64,000 bases of DNA, taken from the NCBI GenBank assembly GCA_030220185.1, contig JASPKZ010007542.1, forward strand, positions 62,001-126,000, in the 5' to 3' direction. Within the stretch, counting starts at the first letter, position 1. The number at the start of each line of letters is the position of its first letter. Position numbers and translations under genes: made by a program. The notes beneath the pieces are model-generated. The model saw nothing but the letters and a program-made list of their open reading frames with translations. It was not told where the DNA came from and did no database searches. The stretch is from Diploptera punctata (Eukaryota > Arthropoda > Insecta > Blattodea > Blaberidae). Of the stretch, positions 42,550 through 52,893 are shown piece by piece.

Positions 42550-43050
42550 CAAAATTAAAATATAAAATTGTGGAATATTCACCTGAAAGGTCCGTCTCCT
42601 CAACTTAATTATTTAACTGTAGCGCATTCGGGACTTGTCCCATCATCGGCAGGATTCAAAACTGGTGTTTCACTGAAGATCTGGTAGAGGGGGTTACATG
42701 TATTGAGTTCGTTTCCGTTTATCAGATTGTCGTTGTTGTGAGCTGCTTTCATGATTTCCATCTCTTCGAGTACGTTTATCTTCGCTGGATTATTTTCTGT
42801 TTATCCAGCGAAGATAAACGTACTCCAAGAGATGGAAATCATGAAAGCAGCTCACAACAACGACAATCTGATAAACGAAAACGAACCCAATACATGTAAC
42901 CCCCTCAACCAGATCTTCAGTGAATCACCAGTATTAAATCCTGCCGATGACGGGACAAGTCCCGAAAGCGCTACAGTTAAATAATAATTAATTAAGTTAA
43001 GGAGACGGACCTTTCAGGTGAATATTCCATAATTTTATATTTTAATTTTG
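42550..43050. mobile_element. 501-bp palindrome of a Penelope-like element 3' end
   Basis: Two arms of about 240 bp mirror each other around a 12-bp centre (42791-42802). The right arm codes, outward from the centre, PAKINVLQEMEIMKAAHNN, then NPLNQIFSE and DDGTSPESATVK before a stop. The left arm codes a closely similar peptide on the minus strand. The pattern 'k...NvLEe.EI..a......ln....pL..if' resembles the C-terminus after the GIY-YIG domain of Penelope-like elements, but that family call is tentative. The arms differ by a handful of substitutions. The 3' ends point outward. Confidence 0.7.
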
Positions 43051-43469
43051 TATGTTAAAGGCGATATCTAACTTTCCTGGTTACATAGACCGTGAGAAAC
43101 TTTTCAGGAGCCATGGTATCAGGGCATATCCAACTGCTCGAAGAAAAGTTTGACCATTCTCGAAATCATGAATGGTCTTGGGTTCGCTAGTAGTCAAGAT
43201 GGCTCCAACTGAAATAAATGCTGTTTTCTGTAGTAAAATAATTGTTATCAACAGTCTATTCTTGTCTATCGCATGGACATAATAATTTCGTTAATCAGCG
43301 TTTCCTATGGTATAACGGACCATAGGTTACAAACAACCTGTATTTTTAGGGAGTATCTTCCATTACCGCTTACATGTTTTACCTGCTATTGCGGCATCTA
43401 TCGACATAATTTCGTACTTAATCCTACATTGTCAAGTAGCGTCTTTTAAATGAACATTTTACGATAAAC
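43051..43469. other. No recognisable feature
   Basis: Spacer to the right of the palindrome. Nothing recognised. Confidence 0.4.
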
Positions 43470-44430
43470 GGAATGAAGATGAACTGTCTTATTCGCAGAT
43501 GACCAGATCATTGCAGCTTCCTCAGAAATTCAACTACAAAAATCGGTTTATAAATTATGGAAACTAATAAAAGATTATAATTTGAAAATACAAACAGAGA
43601 AAATAAAGTCCATGGCATTTATCGGAACTCAGCACAAAAGGGAAAATATTGTAATTCGAGCAAACATCATTGAAAAAGTAACTTGTTTTAATTATCTGGG
43701 ATGCATGATATCGTACCTGCAAAATTTGGATGTGGAGAAGAAATTAGAGAAATTTTAACAGATATGTAGTTTTATAAGATGATGTTTGAGAAATAAGACC
43801 ACAAGGGAAACTCGATTGACATTTTACAAAACAGTAGCCGTTCCAACGTTAACATACAGGTCTGAGACTTGGCTTTTAACGATCTCTGATAAACATAAAA
43901 TTGAGACAATTGAAATGAGATTTCTCAGATCCGTTGCAGGTGTGTCTTTAAGAGATCAAAGGAGAAGTCAAAATATCAGAGATGAATTACAAATATATAT
44001 TTAGAAATATATGTAAATGGTTTGAATATGTACAAAGAATGCCAAATAATTGTTTATCATAAGTAATGCCACGAATGATTTCCAAAAGATCGATAAGTTC
44101 ACGATGTCACGAAGTGACGAGTGAATTTATTTAGAGAGTTTAGAAATCAAGAGTGGCATTTCTTAGGACTATTTAAGGAATTAAATTAAGTTGTTTACTA
44201 ACAAATCATTATTTAAATATAGTTATTTTACAATATTTATATATTTAATGTAAACGGCGATGTTTGAAAACAAATGAGAAACGTTTGTTGTGTTTCATTT
44301 GTTCATCACTGCAACCAGATCATTATTTATTGCCAAATCGGATCACAATATTTTATGAATACACCCTAGTTGGAGAAAAAAATGAAACCATCAAACTGTT
44401 TATAACCACCATTATAGGTTATTAATTCAA
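43470..44430 (+). mobile_element. RT relic with 3' UTR shared with 63.0-63.4 kb
   Basis: Fragments of the RT palm and connection: 'ttattcgcagatgac' (a YADD-like segment, here reading FADD), then FNYLGCMISY, RNKTTRETRLTFYKTVAVPT with LTYRSETWLLT, and RFLRSVAGVSLRDQRRSQNI. The frame is lost after 44003. From 44045 to 44430 the sequence is the reverse complement of 63015-63395, so that block is the family's 3' UTR. It contains the hairpin 'gtcacgaagtgac'. Confidence 0.78.
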
Positions 44431-44628
44431 TTATGACGCCCTATCATGTAAACATGTCAATTATATTTTTCTGGAACTATAATATCTGGGAAATAATATG
44501 TTTAAGATAGTGCAAACAGTGGTTTATTTTTTGTTGTTGTATAATCAATTGCTACAATATTTTTTTTCTATTATATCTCGCAAGCAGTCTCTGGTTACAT
44601 TCGTGCTCTATATATACCTTCTGGTGAG

Positions 44629-44975
44629 ACAGGTGAATGGAGAAGACTACTTAACAATGAACTATATGGTCTTTATAGGAAGCCAGATATAATAAGAACA
44701 GTTAAGTCTCGTAGACTGCGATGGGCAGGACATGTTGCACGCATGGAGAATGAAAGACTTGCATGGAAGCTTCTTGTAGGAAAGCCAGAGGGAAGACGCC
44801 CAGTTGGTAGACCAAGAATGAGGTGGGAAAATAACATTAACTATGATTTGAGGGAAGTAGATTATACAGGGAGTGATTGAAAAGCATTAGCTCAGGATAA
44901 GGATGTATGGAGAGCATGTGTCCGTGCGGCCATGAACCTACGGGTTCGATAGTGCCAGTGAGTAAGTAAGTAAGC
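44629..44975 (+). mobile_element. RTE-like retrotransposon 3' copy
   Basis: Encodes ETGEWRRLLNNELYGLYRKP, RRLRWAGHVARMENERLAW, KPEGRRPVGRPRMRWENN and INYDLREVDYTGSD, then a stop (TGA for Trp), then ALAQDKDVWRACVRAAM. The tail is (AGTA)n. Well preserved but 5'-truncated, so no catalytic domain. Confidence 0.9.
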
Positions 44976-45849
44976 CACATGGATTCTAGGATTCTTATAT
45001 AAATTGCTATATTCAACGTATTTCTTAAAGAGTCAGTCACTGCAAATGATGATATGACCTGTTCAGATTATAAAAAGGAAGAGCTTTCTTTAATATGATA
45101 AGCTTAATTGATAAATATCGGGTGAAACACGACTGTGAATGGTTATAAAACAAGATACATTGAGACGTGATTGGCCATTAACTCCCATTTAGTTTATTAT
45201 AGGCCGAAGAAATTTAGGATGACCTGTAGCACATTGTGCAGCGAGCGGAACGGGTCAGTAGACCCAAAGCTTGAAGATGATGTTAAATAGCGTGATTTTC
45301 ATAGCATTTTATTTTAGCAATTTACATTGAGACTGTTACATAATTGGCATGATTTGCGTTTTAACTTGGGCTATGTTAGGAGGTAAACTTCCCTAAAGTT
45401 AATATGAAAGTTGTTTTAAGTTTCGGATCCTCTGTCCCACTGAAATACAGGACGACAGCGACTGGGCCAGCGTAGCCGATCGATAACTATATTCTATCAA
45501 GTTGGCGATCCTGTTCTAACCATATCCTTGCACGATCCATGATGTTTATATCATGTTTGTATATTATTTCTGTTGTATCCACTTTTTTATTTTTCATAAG
45601 CTGACTTTTTTCTTAGGCCATTAATAACATTCTACAATGGTATTTCGTCAGTTTCTTTCCTTTGTTTTTAAATTACTGTATGAATCTGCGCTACAATCCG
45701 TTGGGTGAAAGATCCCGTCGCACAAACGTATTATGTTATGGTTTGATGACATACGAAGAGCGCATCGAAAAGTAATTTACCACGGGAACCAATCAACGCA
45801 TTAGAAAATGTATTAGTCCCTTTTAACCGAAGTGTTTACTGGAGGAATA
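44976..45849. other. No recognisable feature
   Basis: No supported gene. A stretch at 45380-45480 ('ggaggtaaacttccctaaag...caggacgacag') may be an unnamed repeat. Confidence 0.35.
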
Positions 45850-46140
45850 CATACACAAACAGGATAGCCATTCAGTACACCATGTTTTACGGTTCAATAG
45901 TGATTTCGTAGGAGGCGTGACATGAATCTCCAAACTCATCTGATTTGAACCCGATAAAACAAATATGGACGAAGTTAAAGAGGTCATTACGGTCTAATTT
46001 ATCAGGACCACCTAGAAGCCGATATTAAATTTGCAATGAAGTCCTAACTATATTCTTGACTGGAGGTCGCCATGGATGAACAATTATTTAATATTCTTGG
46101 CAATATCGAGACGAATGACTGCTGTATATGACTGATGGTA
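45850..46140 (+). pseudogene. Tc1-like transposase C-terminal relic
   Basis: The translated pieces read IHTNRIAIQ and then, with shifts, NSSDLNPIKQIWTKLKRSL with RSNLSGPPRSR. This corresponds to the 'W P..SPDLNPIEn.W..LKR.' block holding the catalytic Glu, here replaced by Lys in NPIK. No inverted ends were found around it. It is a third, older Tc1-like lineage in the window. Confidence 0.6.
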
Positions 46141-46236
46141 AATGGAAGAGATGGCAGATCCACAGGTTAATTTTGCTTATTTTATGTATTACATTAACTT
46201 AATTCATTACATTCACTACATTCATTTATGCATTAA

Positions 46237-46454
46237 GCGAACTAACTAACTCACTGGCACTATCGAACCCATAGGTTTATTGCCACGCGAACATAACCTC
46301 TCCACACGTCCATATCATGAGCTAATGCTTTTCAATCATTACCCGTATAATTTATTTCCCTCAAATCATGGTTAATGTTATTCTCCCATCTCAATCTCAG
46401 TCTACCAACCGGGCGTTTTCCCTCTGGTTTTCCTACAAGAATCTTCCATGCACC
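46237..46454 (-). mobile_element. RTE-like retrotransposon 3' fragment
   Basis: The minus strand carries GKPEGKRPVG-like, RMRWENNIN-like and Y.GNDW.ALA-like segments with many changes. It ends 'gtgccagtgagttagttag' at 46237. Confidence 0.85.
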
Positions 46455-47218
46455 TTTTTATGCTTTAGATTCATTTATTTGTATATTTATTACATACATG
46501 TACATTTATTCATTAGATGAATATATTAATTATTTTCATTCATGTATTAGGTTCATTCATTCATTAGATTTACGAGTATTTATCCATTCGATACAATAAT
46601 TCGTCCATTCGTCCTTTCATGTATTCATATTGGAATAAAAAAGTCATATCTCCAAAGAATAGTTTTAGTTTTAGAGGCCAAGTCCATCTAAACCCACACA
46701 ATAATTTCCAATATTAGGAAAACATGAAAGTATGAAGGCACAACATGTTAAAAAACTAATGTCAAAACTGGGACTCAAACTTTACATCTCTCGCTTATGA
46801 AGTACAATACTTTCTCTATCGCTGACCTAAACTCTCTACCACGCGTTCTTTAGAAGAAGCCTTTGAGTCACAATGGCAGGACTGTGCGGTAGAGCACAGA
46901 ATATTACTCGTGTGAATCGCGCTAGAGAACTCGTTAATTTTACGATCAAGAGTCGGCCATTCGTTTTGTTGTCTCAGTGCATTACAAGGATTGAAAATGT
47001 TTTACGGTTTCAGTTAGAAATTCTGGTCACGGTTACACTTTTGTCATAAAGAACTCAGCTCATTCCTGAAACCTCACTTTCAATCCTTGCAATCGAAATA
47101 AATATTTACAGAATTCCATTTTGCATTATTTTATTGTAACTGTGAAACAAAGTAGCATGGTTTTTATGAATAATAAATCGCTGAACTATTCACACTATCT
47201 TCTTTAATTTTTTTTAAC
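46455..47218. other. No recognisable feature
   Basis: Begins with imperfect ATT-CATT repeats (46460-46620). A weak tRNA-like minus-strand stretch lies near 46755-46860. No gene. Confidence 0.35.
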
Positions 47219-48166
47219 TCTATTTTCAATGGTGGACTATCTCCTCTACTATTTAATTTTGTACTAGAGCATGCCATTAGATCTTTAGAGAATGAGGAAG
47301 GCTTACAACTGAATGGTATTAATAAGCTGTTAGTTTATGCTGATGATGTAGTACTACTGGCCGATATCGAGGAGATACTAAAGGCCAACACGCACACACT
47401 ATTGAGTAACACTAAGAAATTGGGACTGGAAGTAAATATCAATAAAACTAAATATATGGTCACACGTAGAAATTCATTATATAATGGAAATGGACAGCTA
47501 AGGACAACTGAGGGAAATTTTGAGGAAGTGGCTGAATTCAAATACCTAGGAACAATAATCACAAATAGGAATGAGATGCACAAAGAAATTAAACATAGGC
47601 TCAATTCTGTAAATGCGTGCTATTATGCATTACAGAGACTTTTGATGTCCCAACTCCTTTCAAAAAACGTTAAGCTGAAAATATATAAAAATATTATTCT
47701 ACCAGTTATATTATATGGGTGCGAAACATGGACTCTTACTTTAAGGGAGGAAAGGAGATTGCGAGTATTTGAGAATAAAGTTCTTAGGAAAATTTTTGGA
47801 CCAAAGAGAGATGAACAGACAGGTGAATGGAGAAGACTACATAACAATGAACTACATGGTCTTTATAGGAAGCCAGATATAATAGGAACAGTTAAGTCTC
47901 GTAGACTGCGATGGGCAGGACATGTTGCGCGTATGGGGAATGAAAGACGTGCATGGAAACTTCTTGTAGGAAAGCCAGAAGGAAAACGCCCAGTTGGTAG
48001 ACCAAGAATGAGGTGGGAGAACAACATTAACTATGATTTGAGAGAAGTTAATTATACAGGGGATGATTGGAAAACATTAGCTCAGGATAGCGATGTATGG
48101 AGAGCTTATGTCCGCGCGGCCATGAACCTACGGGTTTGATAGTGCCAGTGAGTAAGTAAGTAAGTA
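47219..48166 (+). mobile_element. RTE-like retrotransposon, best-preserved copy
   Basis: 5'-truncated inside the RT palm. It contains an open frame to 48139 and the family 3' end 'gtgccagtgagtaagtaagt'. It serves as the reference for at least fourteen shorter copies in this window. A second, shorter copy in the same orientation begins almost immediately after it (48173). Confidence 0.92.
47231..48139 (+). CDS. RTE-like reverse transcriptase, C-terminal ~300 codons, open
   Basis: The frame is open from about 47231 (GGLSPLLFNFVLEH) although the first Met is at 47402. Motifs in order: LSPLLFN (after the lost QGD); YADDVVLLAD (catalytic YADD, about 47335-47350); LGLEVNINKTKYMVTRRN; EFKYLGTIITNRNEMHKEI; ILPVILYGCETWTLTLREE; RLRVFENKVLRKIFGPKRD; RLRWAGHVARMGNERRAW; RPRMRWENNINYDLREV; and the end VWRAYVRAAMNLRV. 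It is the thumb, connection and C-terminal part of an endonuclease/RT polyprotein. Fingers, palm motif A and endonuclease are missing, so it cannot work alone. The lack of stops suggests recent insertion. Confidence 0.85.
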   Translation, partial: GGLSPLLFNFVLEHAIRSLENEEGLQLNGINKLLVYADDVVLLADIEEILKANTHTLLSNTKKLGLEVNINKTKYMVTRRNSLYNGNGQLRTTEGNFEEVAEFKYLGTIITNRNEMHKEIKHRLNSVNACYYALQRLLMSQLLSKNVKLKIYKNIILPVILYGCETWTLTLREERRLRVFENKVLRKIFGPKRDEQTGEWRRLHNNELHGLYRKPDIIGTVKSRRLRWAGHVARMGNERRAWKLLVGKPEGKRPVGRPRMRWENNINYDLREVNYTGDDWKTLAQDSDVWRAYVRAAMNLRV

Positions 48167-48172
48167 TTTTCA

Positions 48173-48526
48173 ATGAGATGAACATACAGGTGAATGGAGA
48201 AGACTACTTAACAGTGAACTACATGTCTTTATAGCGAGCCGGATATAATAAGAACAGTTAAGTCTCGTAGATTGCGGTGGGCAGGACATGTGACATGAAT
48301 GGGGAATGAAAGATGTGCATGAAAACTTCTTGTAGGAATACCTGAGGAAAAACGCTCAGTTGATAGACCAAGAATGAGGTGGGAGAATGGCATTAACTAT
48401 GATTTGAGAGAAGTTAATTATACAGGGGATGATTGGAAAACATTAGCTCAGGATAGCGATGTATGGAGAGCTTATGTCCGTGCTGCCATGAACCTATGAG
48501 TTCGATGGTGCCAGTGAGTTAGTTAG
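48173..48526 (+). mobile_element. RTE-like retrotransposon 3' copy, in tandem
   Basis: Starts 'gagatgaacatacaggtgaa' and ends 'gtgccagtgagttagttag'. It resembles the neighbouring copy in details (the shared 'gagagaagttaattatacag' and 'gatagcgatgtatgg'), which suggests that one arose from the other or from the same source. Frameshifts and stops are present. Confidence 0.9.
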
Positions 48527-48634
48527 ATCATATCTGTTTTCAATGGAATATTCTACTGTTATATGGAACCACCTTGTAGGCAATACGATTCAAGCCATAT
48601 TGTAGTCAGGATACTTAAACTATGCTAAATCTTC

Positions 48635-48830
48635 TGGTAACACATGGTCCTGGGACCTACTCAACCTGTGAAGGAAATGAGTTCCAAGCTTGTGTTCTGG
48701 GAACAAAGACAGTCGTCACACAGGGCTGATATCTGATGCCGATTATCTGGAAAACCGACCCTTTATCTCCTCCTACTCCCAGGGTAGTACCGGGGTCACT
48801 TCACAGTTTACCTATTGTAGTATCTGATGT
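48635..48830. repeat. Unnamed interspersed repeat, copy 1
   Basis: Contains 'gaaggaaatgagttccaag', 'gggctgatatctgatgccg' and 'tcacttcacagtttacctat'. A diverged copy lies at 50825-51030 and a possible trace at 58320-58440. It is GC-richer than its surroundings and has no ORF. It may be a SINE without an obvious tRNA head. Confidence 0.6.
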
Positions 48831-48835
48831 TATAA

Positions 48836-49200
48836 TTGACATTATCGAACCAGTAGAATCATGGCCAAGCGGACATAAGCTGTCCCTATGTTTCTAACCT
48901 GAATGATAATTTCCAATCATTCCCTGTATAATTTACTTTTCACATATCATGAATAATGTTATTCTCACACCTCATTCTTGCTCTGCTTACTTGGCGCTTT
49001 CTTTATAGTTTTCCTACAAGTTCCCACGTCCCTATTTCATTCTCATTCTTACTACATATCCCCCTTATGGCAGTCTGATTACGAGAGTTCATTTTTCTTC
49101 CCATAAAGATCGTGTAGCTCACGTTATCTAGTCTTCACGAAATATATTAATGTTTTACTAATAATATTATTCACTTTTTATATTATCAGAAGAGTCCGGA
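48836..49200 (-). mobile_element. RTE-like retrotransposon, heavily decayed
   Basis: The reverse complement resembles the family from 'gaacctac..gttcgataatg' through the 'gtgtgagaataacattattc' and 'agcttatgtcc' blocks. It is one of the oldest copies here by divergence. Confidence 0.75.
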
Positions 49201-49309
49201 TGTTATGGACCTAAAAAATTCAAAATAGGCAGGCAAAAAAGACACTAAAAACCATTAATATAAGCACTAAAAATTAAAAATAGGTTCTTGCAAAAAATGG
49301 ACAACATAA

Positions 49310-49545
49310 ATTGTAACAGTTCTTACGTTAAGAACATAAACATATGCAATCAATATCATGCGAAGATATCAGAGATGCTTTTGGAATTTGTTTTGCCATT
49401 TTACAAAGAGCAGACTTATGTTTTGCAGAGTGTACGTGCTGTGGCACTTTACAGAACAATATTGAATCGTCACTTGAGAACGTTTCCGCACCAAATTCTA
49501 TCACGAAATTGGCCACTTTGTCTTTTACGTGGTCCGCTCTTTAGG
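49310..49545 (-). pseudogene. BED/CGGBP1-like zinc-finger fragment
   Basis: The minus strand reads KDKVANFVIEFGAETFSSD and DSILFCKVPQHVHSAKHKSA. The pattern 'F..EFG.e.FS.D..iLfCk.C...v' is the N-terminal finger of CGGBP1-like proteins and related hAT-derived transposases. The expected second Cys of the pair reads Pro. Downstream coding is not recognisable. It is probably a transposon remnant and not a host CGGBP1 gene. Confidence 0.5.
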
Positions 49546-50254
49546 CATCGTAAAAAAACTGTTCTAAAAGGTAAAAAAAATAAGCCACATACACTTGCCG
49601 CACCACTTTGTCTTTGAAGCATCTGTATGTGAATGAGGACTACAGACTGAATTCAGTGTTACCAACATCAAAAATAATATTGCCAGTCACTTAAAGGTTT
49701 CAGCACCAGGTGTGAGACAGAGAAAAAAGGCTTTAACCATATTCCCTCTTTGTCACTCAGCAATGTTTATATTGAAAAGAAGCAAAGCTGTACTATAGAA
49801 CTTTCTCCAAGACTTAAAAGAGCGGGAGAATAAAACAATGGGACATCGCTTAGCGCTATTTCACTTAACAGGAATGCATGAGGTGGAAAAATACAATATT
49901 TGCCTAAGAGCATTGCATTGAGGGGGAAACCATTTACCTGCTTATTTATTGGCTTATTGCTACCCTTATCCTAAATATTCCAAGAGAATGTATAAAAATA
50001 ACGCAAATTTCTATGAAAATGTGCGTCATGAAGTTTGTCCATTTCAATTGATTTCATTGAAATATTAAGTTAATTTCAGAAAAATGGCAAATAGCTATTT
50101 ATAGGAACTGTAAGCTGAGATAGTCATTTATAGGCAAAACGAATTTCATGGAAAACAGTTCTAGGGTCGTTGGTATGAACTTAGTTGAAGTCACTTTTAC
50201 AATATCTACAATAACTATAGGCATTTTCCTTAACATCCGGTCTATAATATTAAC
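49546..50254. other. No recognisable feature
   Basis: May contain further decayed parts of the element carrying the zinc-finger fragment. No motif was recognised. Confidence 0.35.
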
Positions 50255-50690
50255 CTCTCTGTTTCTCTCTTCGGTCCAAAAAATGTACTAAAACTTTATT
50301 CTCAAATACTCGTAAACTTTTATCTTCCCTTAAAGTAAGTGTCCTTGTTCCGCATCCGTATAATAGAACTGGGACAATAACAATTTTATTTTATTTCTGC
50401 TTAACTTTTTTTTTTGTAGAGAAGTTGGGATGACAAAATTGTTAGTAAATGCTGATGGTGATAGCGAGGAGTTATTAAAGGCCAACACGCACATTCTATT
50501 GAGTGGCACTAAGAAACTGGAACAGGAAATAAATATCAATAAAACTAAATGTATGTTCACACATAGAGATATATTATATAGGCCCTAATGGAAATGGGCA
50601 GTTAATTACAAAACATGAGGTACATTTTGAAGAAGTTAATAAATTCGAATACCTATAAACAATACTTATAAAGAGGAATGAGGTGCTGAG
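50255..50690. mobile_element. RTE-like copy with internal inversion
   Basis: Positions 50255-50432 match the family on the minus strand (around LRVFENKVL and up to the segment equivalent to 47650). Positions 50433-50690 match it on the plus strand (equivalent to about 47325-47590, including NADGD in place of the YADD region and KLEQEININ). Read from the minus strand, the 5' part is inverted relative to the 3' part, the layout produced by twin priming. The 3' end itself is missing. Confidence 0.8.
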
Positions 50691-50824
50691 AGACAATTAT
50701 CTATTTTTATAAGTATAGATTTTTAAATTGCTTACGTCATTTATCATTCTACACATTTATATTTTAAGATAGTTCGACCTTAAACTTAAAATGCTCACAA
50801 AAATTACACACCATAATACTGTGG

Positions 50825-51030
50825 AGGCACCATGGCTTTGAGGTTGACCCAGCCTCTAAGGGAAATGAGTACGTACAAGGCTTACACTGGGGGCGAAGGC
50901 GACCGTTATGCGGGGCTAACAACACGGCTGACAGTTCGTACCGATTAACTAGAAATGTGGTAGCCCTCTAATATCCCAAGTACATCCTAATGCTTGTAGT
51001 GAGATCACTTCTCCTTTTACCTATTATTAC
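50825..51030. repeat. Unnamed interspersed repeat, copy 2
   Basis: Matches 48635-48830 in blocks such as 'aagggaaatgagtacgtac', 'gggctaacaacacggctgac' and 'gagatcacttctccttttac'. Same orientation, diverged. Confidence 0.6.
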
Positions 51031-51394
51031 GCATTTTCAAATTGAATACCTCCTTTATCATTATTGTTGGGAACCACTGGTTTTCTTAGGCTTAAAGGAC
51101 CTTTGGGACTTGGAAAATCTGGTAGCATGAGTTACCTAGCCGAGCGGTAGTATGAGGATGTATGCATACGTGTTTTGAAATAAACAAATGGATTTTTATT
51201 TTAACTATTTTATTACTAAAGTATAATAATTACAATCCCTAAATATTCTAGCCCTAATTTACTATTCTAAGCCTATATTAAAACTTCAGTACTTTCTGGG
51301 GTTTGAGAGAGTGGGAGTTGTGGAATGTATAAATCTACCCTAATCTACATGTTTAAAATTGTTATATCCCTTTTGAAAATTTAATATGAAAATA
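51031..51394. other. No recognisable feature
   Basis: Spacer up to the TA target site of the Tc1-like element. Nothing recognised. Confidence 0.4.
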
Positions 51395-52891
51395 CACTGC
51401 TCAAAAAAATTAGGGGATATTGTAGAATAACCTATTAAGACTATGTTTTTAGGAACAGTATTAGATGCAATCACTTTCTATTACTCCAAAAGAATGTCAA
51501 CAAGAGTTTGAAGTCATTGCGTAACCTCTGTACCACACCAGATGTCAAAGAGATCCTGATTAGGAATATGGCAAACAAACAAAGCAACATTAACATGGGT
51601 GAAAATGTTTCTTTAGTATGGTGTATGGTCTCCTCGAACGGCCAGCACTACCTCACACCTGTGTGGCATTGATGCAATGAGGTTAGCAATGAGTTCTTGG
51701 GGGATACGTGGCCACTCTTCCATAAGAGCAATGTGCAGCTCTGGAACAGTTGTGGGAGGTGCTGGTCTGCCTGCAATGCGCCTGCCTAATGCATCCCACA
51801 CATGCTCAATCGGATTTAAGTCCGGGGAGGAAGCTGGCCATTGCATACGCTCGATACCCTCCACTTCCAGCATGTCGTCCACCAAGCCAGCTCTGTGGGG
51901 TCGTGCATTATCGTCCATAAAAAGAAAAGAATCACCTATGGCATCAGCATAAGGCACGACAAAAGGTCGGAGAATCTCATCTCTATACTTTACCGCAGTC
52001 AAAGGATAACGTAGAGGTCCGTACGTCCACCACTACTGACTCCTGCCTACACCATCAATCCACCGCCACCATATGGGGATCTTTCACGTACAAAAGCTTG
52101 ATTGTTTCGTGTCCCTTTTTCTCTCCAGATGAATACACGCCGACTATCACATTCCATGTTGAATCGCGACTCATCAGAAAAAAGAACTGATCTCCATTCA
52201 GCATGCCTCCACCCACGATGTTCCTCCGCCCAGTTTCTGCGATCTCTACGGTGTTGTGGAGTTAACCTGGTACACACCATGGGCCTACGGGCATAGAGAC
52301 CACTTCCATGCAGTCGATTAGGGACAGTTTGAGTTGACACCCTGCGTCCTGTTGCTGTTTGAAGTGTATCTCGCAGTTGAGTTGCATTCTGCTGTCTATT
52401 CCGACAGGCTGTTAACAAGAGGTAACGGTCATCCCTTGCTGTTGTTGCCCTTGGTCGACTTGTCCGGCTCTTCTGTGAACAGTATGTTCTTTGAAAATGA
52501 TTCCAAAGACTGGAAATCACGCTTTGAGACACCCCAATGGCTTGTACCACCTCTTGTTGTGTCTGTCCAGCTTCCATCCTTCCTATGGCCCTCCAAGCCA
52601 TTGGTTCAGGTAAATCACGTTGTCGAGGCATCACTGTCCCTAAGGCAAGTCATTCACTAACTGAAAACTGGACTGGATTTAAAAGCAGCAACAAAACATT
52701 CACCCCCACACCACCCTTTCACATCAACAGTACAGACACTGCCCTCTGGTGTGGAACCGAGGTTACGTAACAACTTCAAACTCTTATTTACATTATCTTG
52801 GAGTAATAGAAAGTGATTGAATCTAATACTATTCCAAAAACATAGTCTTAATAGGTTATTCTACAATATCCCCTAATTTTTTTGAGCAGTG
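51395..52891 (-). mobile_element. Tc1-like DNA transposon, nearly intact (1,497 bp)
   Basis: Flanked by TA dinucleotides (51393-51394 and 52892-52893). Both ends begin CACTGCTCAAAAAAATTAGG, and the inverted repeat extends about 160 bp with few mismatches (for example 'ctttctattactccaa' in both). The interior encodes a DD34E transposase on the minus strand, broken by only one nonsense codon and one short deletion. High arm similarity and TA flanks argue for the youngest DNA transposon in the window. Confidence 0.93.
51616..52634 (-). pseudogene. Tc1-like transposase (DD34E), two lesions
   Basis: Cut-and-paste transposase acting on the surrounding ends. From MMPRQRDLPEPMAWRAIGR the N-terminus has paired helix-turn-helix segments (QTQQEVVQAIGVSQSVISSL, and a second around QNATQLRDTLQTATGRRVS). 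Catalytic D1 is in LFSDESRFN, D2 in MDDNARPHRA, and E in SSPDLNPIEHVWDALGRRI, with 34 residues between D2 and E. At about 52047 a TAG replaces the Trp of the family's GG..VWAGI motif. Near 52000 a short deletion (after DLYVI) shifts the frame into TAVKYRDEILRPFVVPYA. The second part has no Met at its start and simply continues the first. Total length about 340 codons, normal for the family. Confidence 0.9.
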
Positions 52892-52893
52892 TA

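Noticed and set aside
42751..42984. Host gene encoding an acidic 77-residue protein
   Set aside because: The same peptide is encoded in mirror image in the other palindrome arm and fits a transposon C-terminus.
49288..49617. 109-codon plus-strand frame with many Tyr and Arg
   Set aside because: The minus strand carries a recognisable zinc-finger pattern. The plus frame has no motif.
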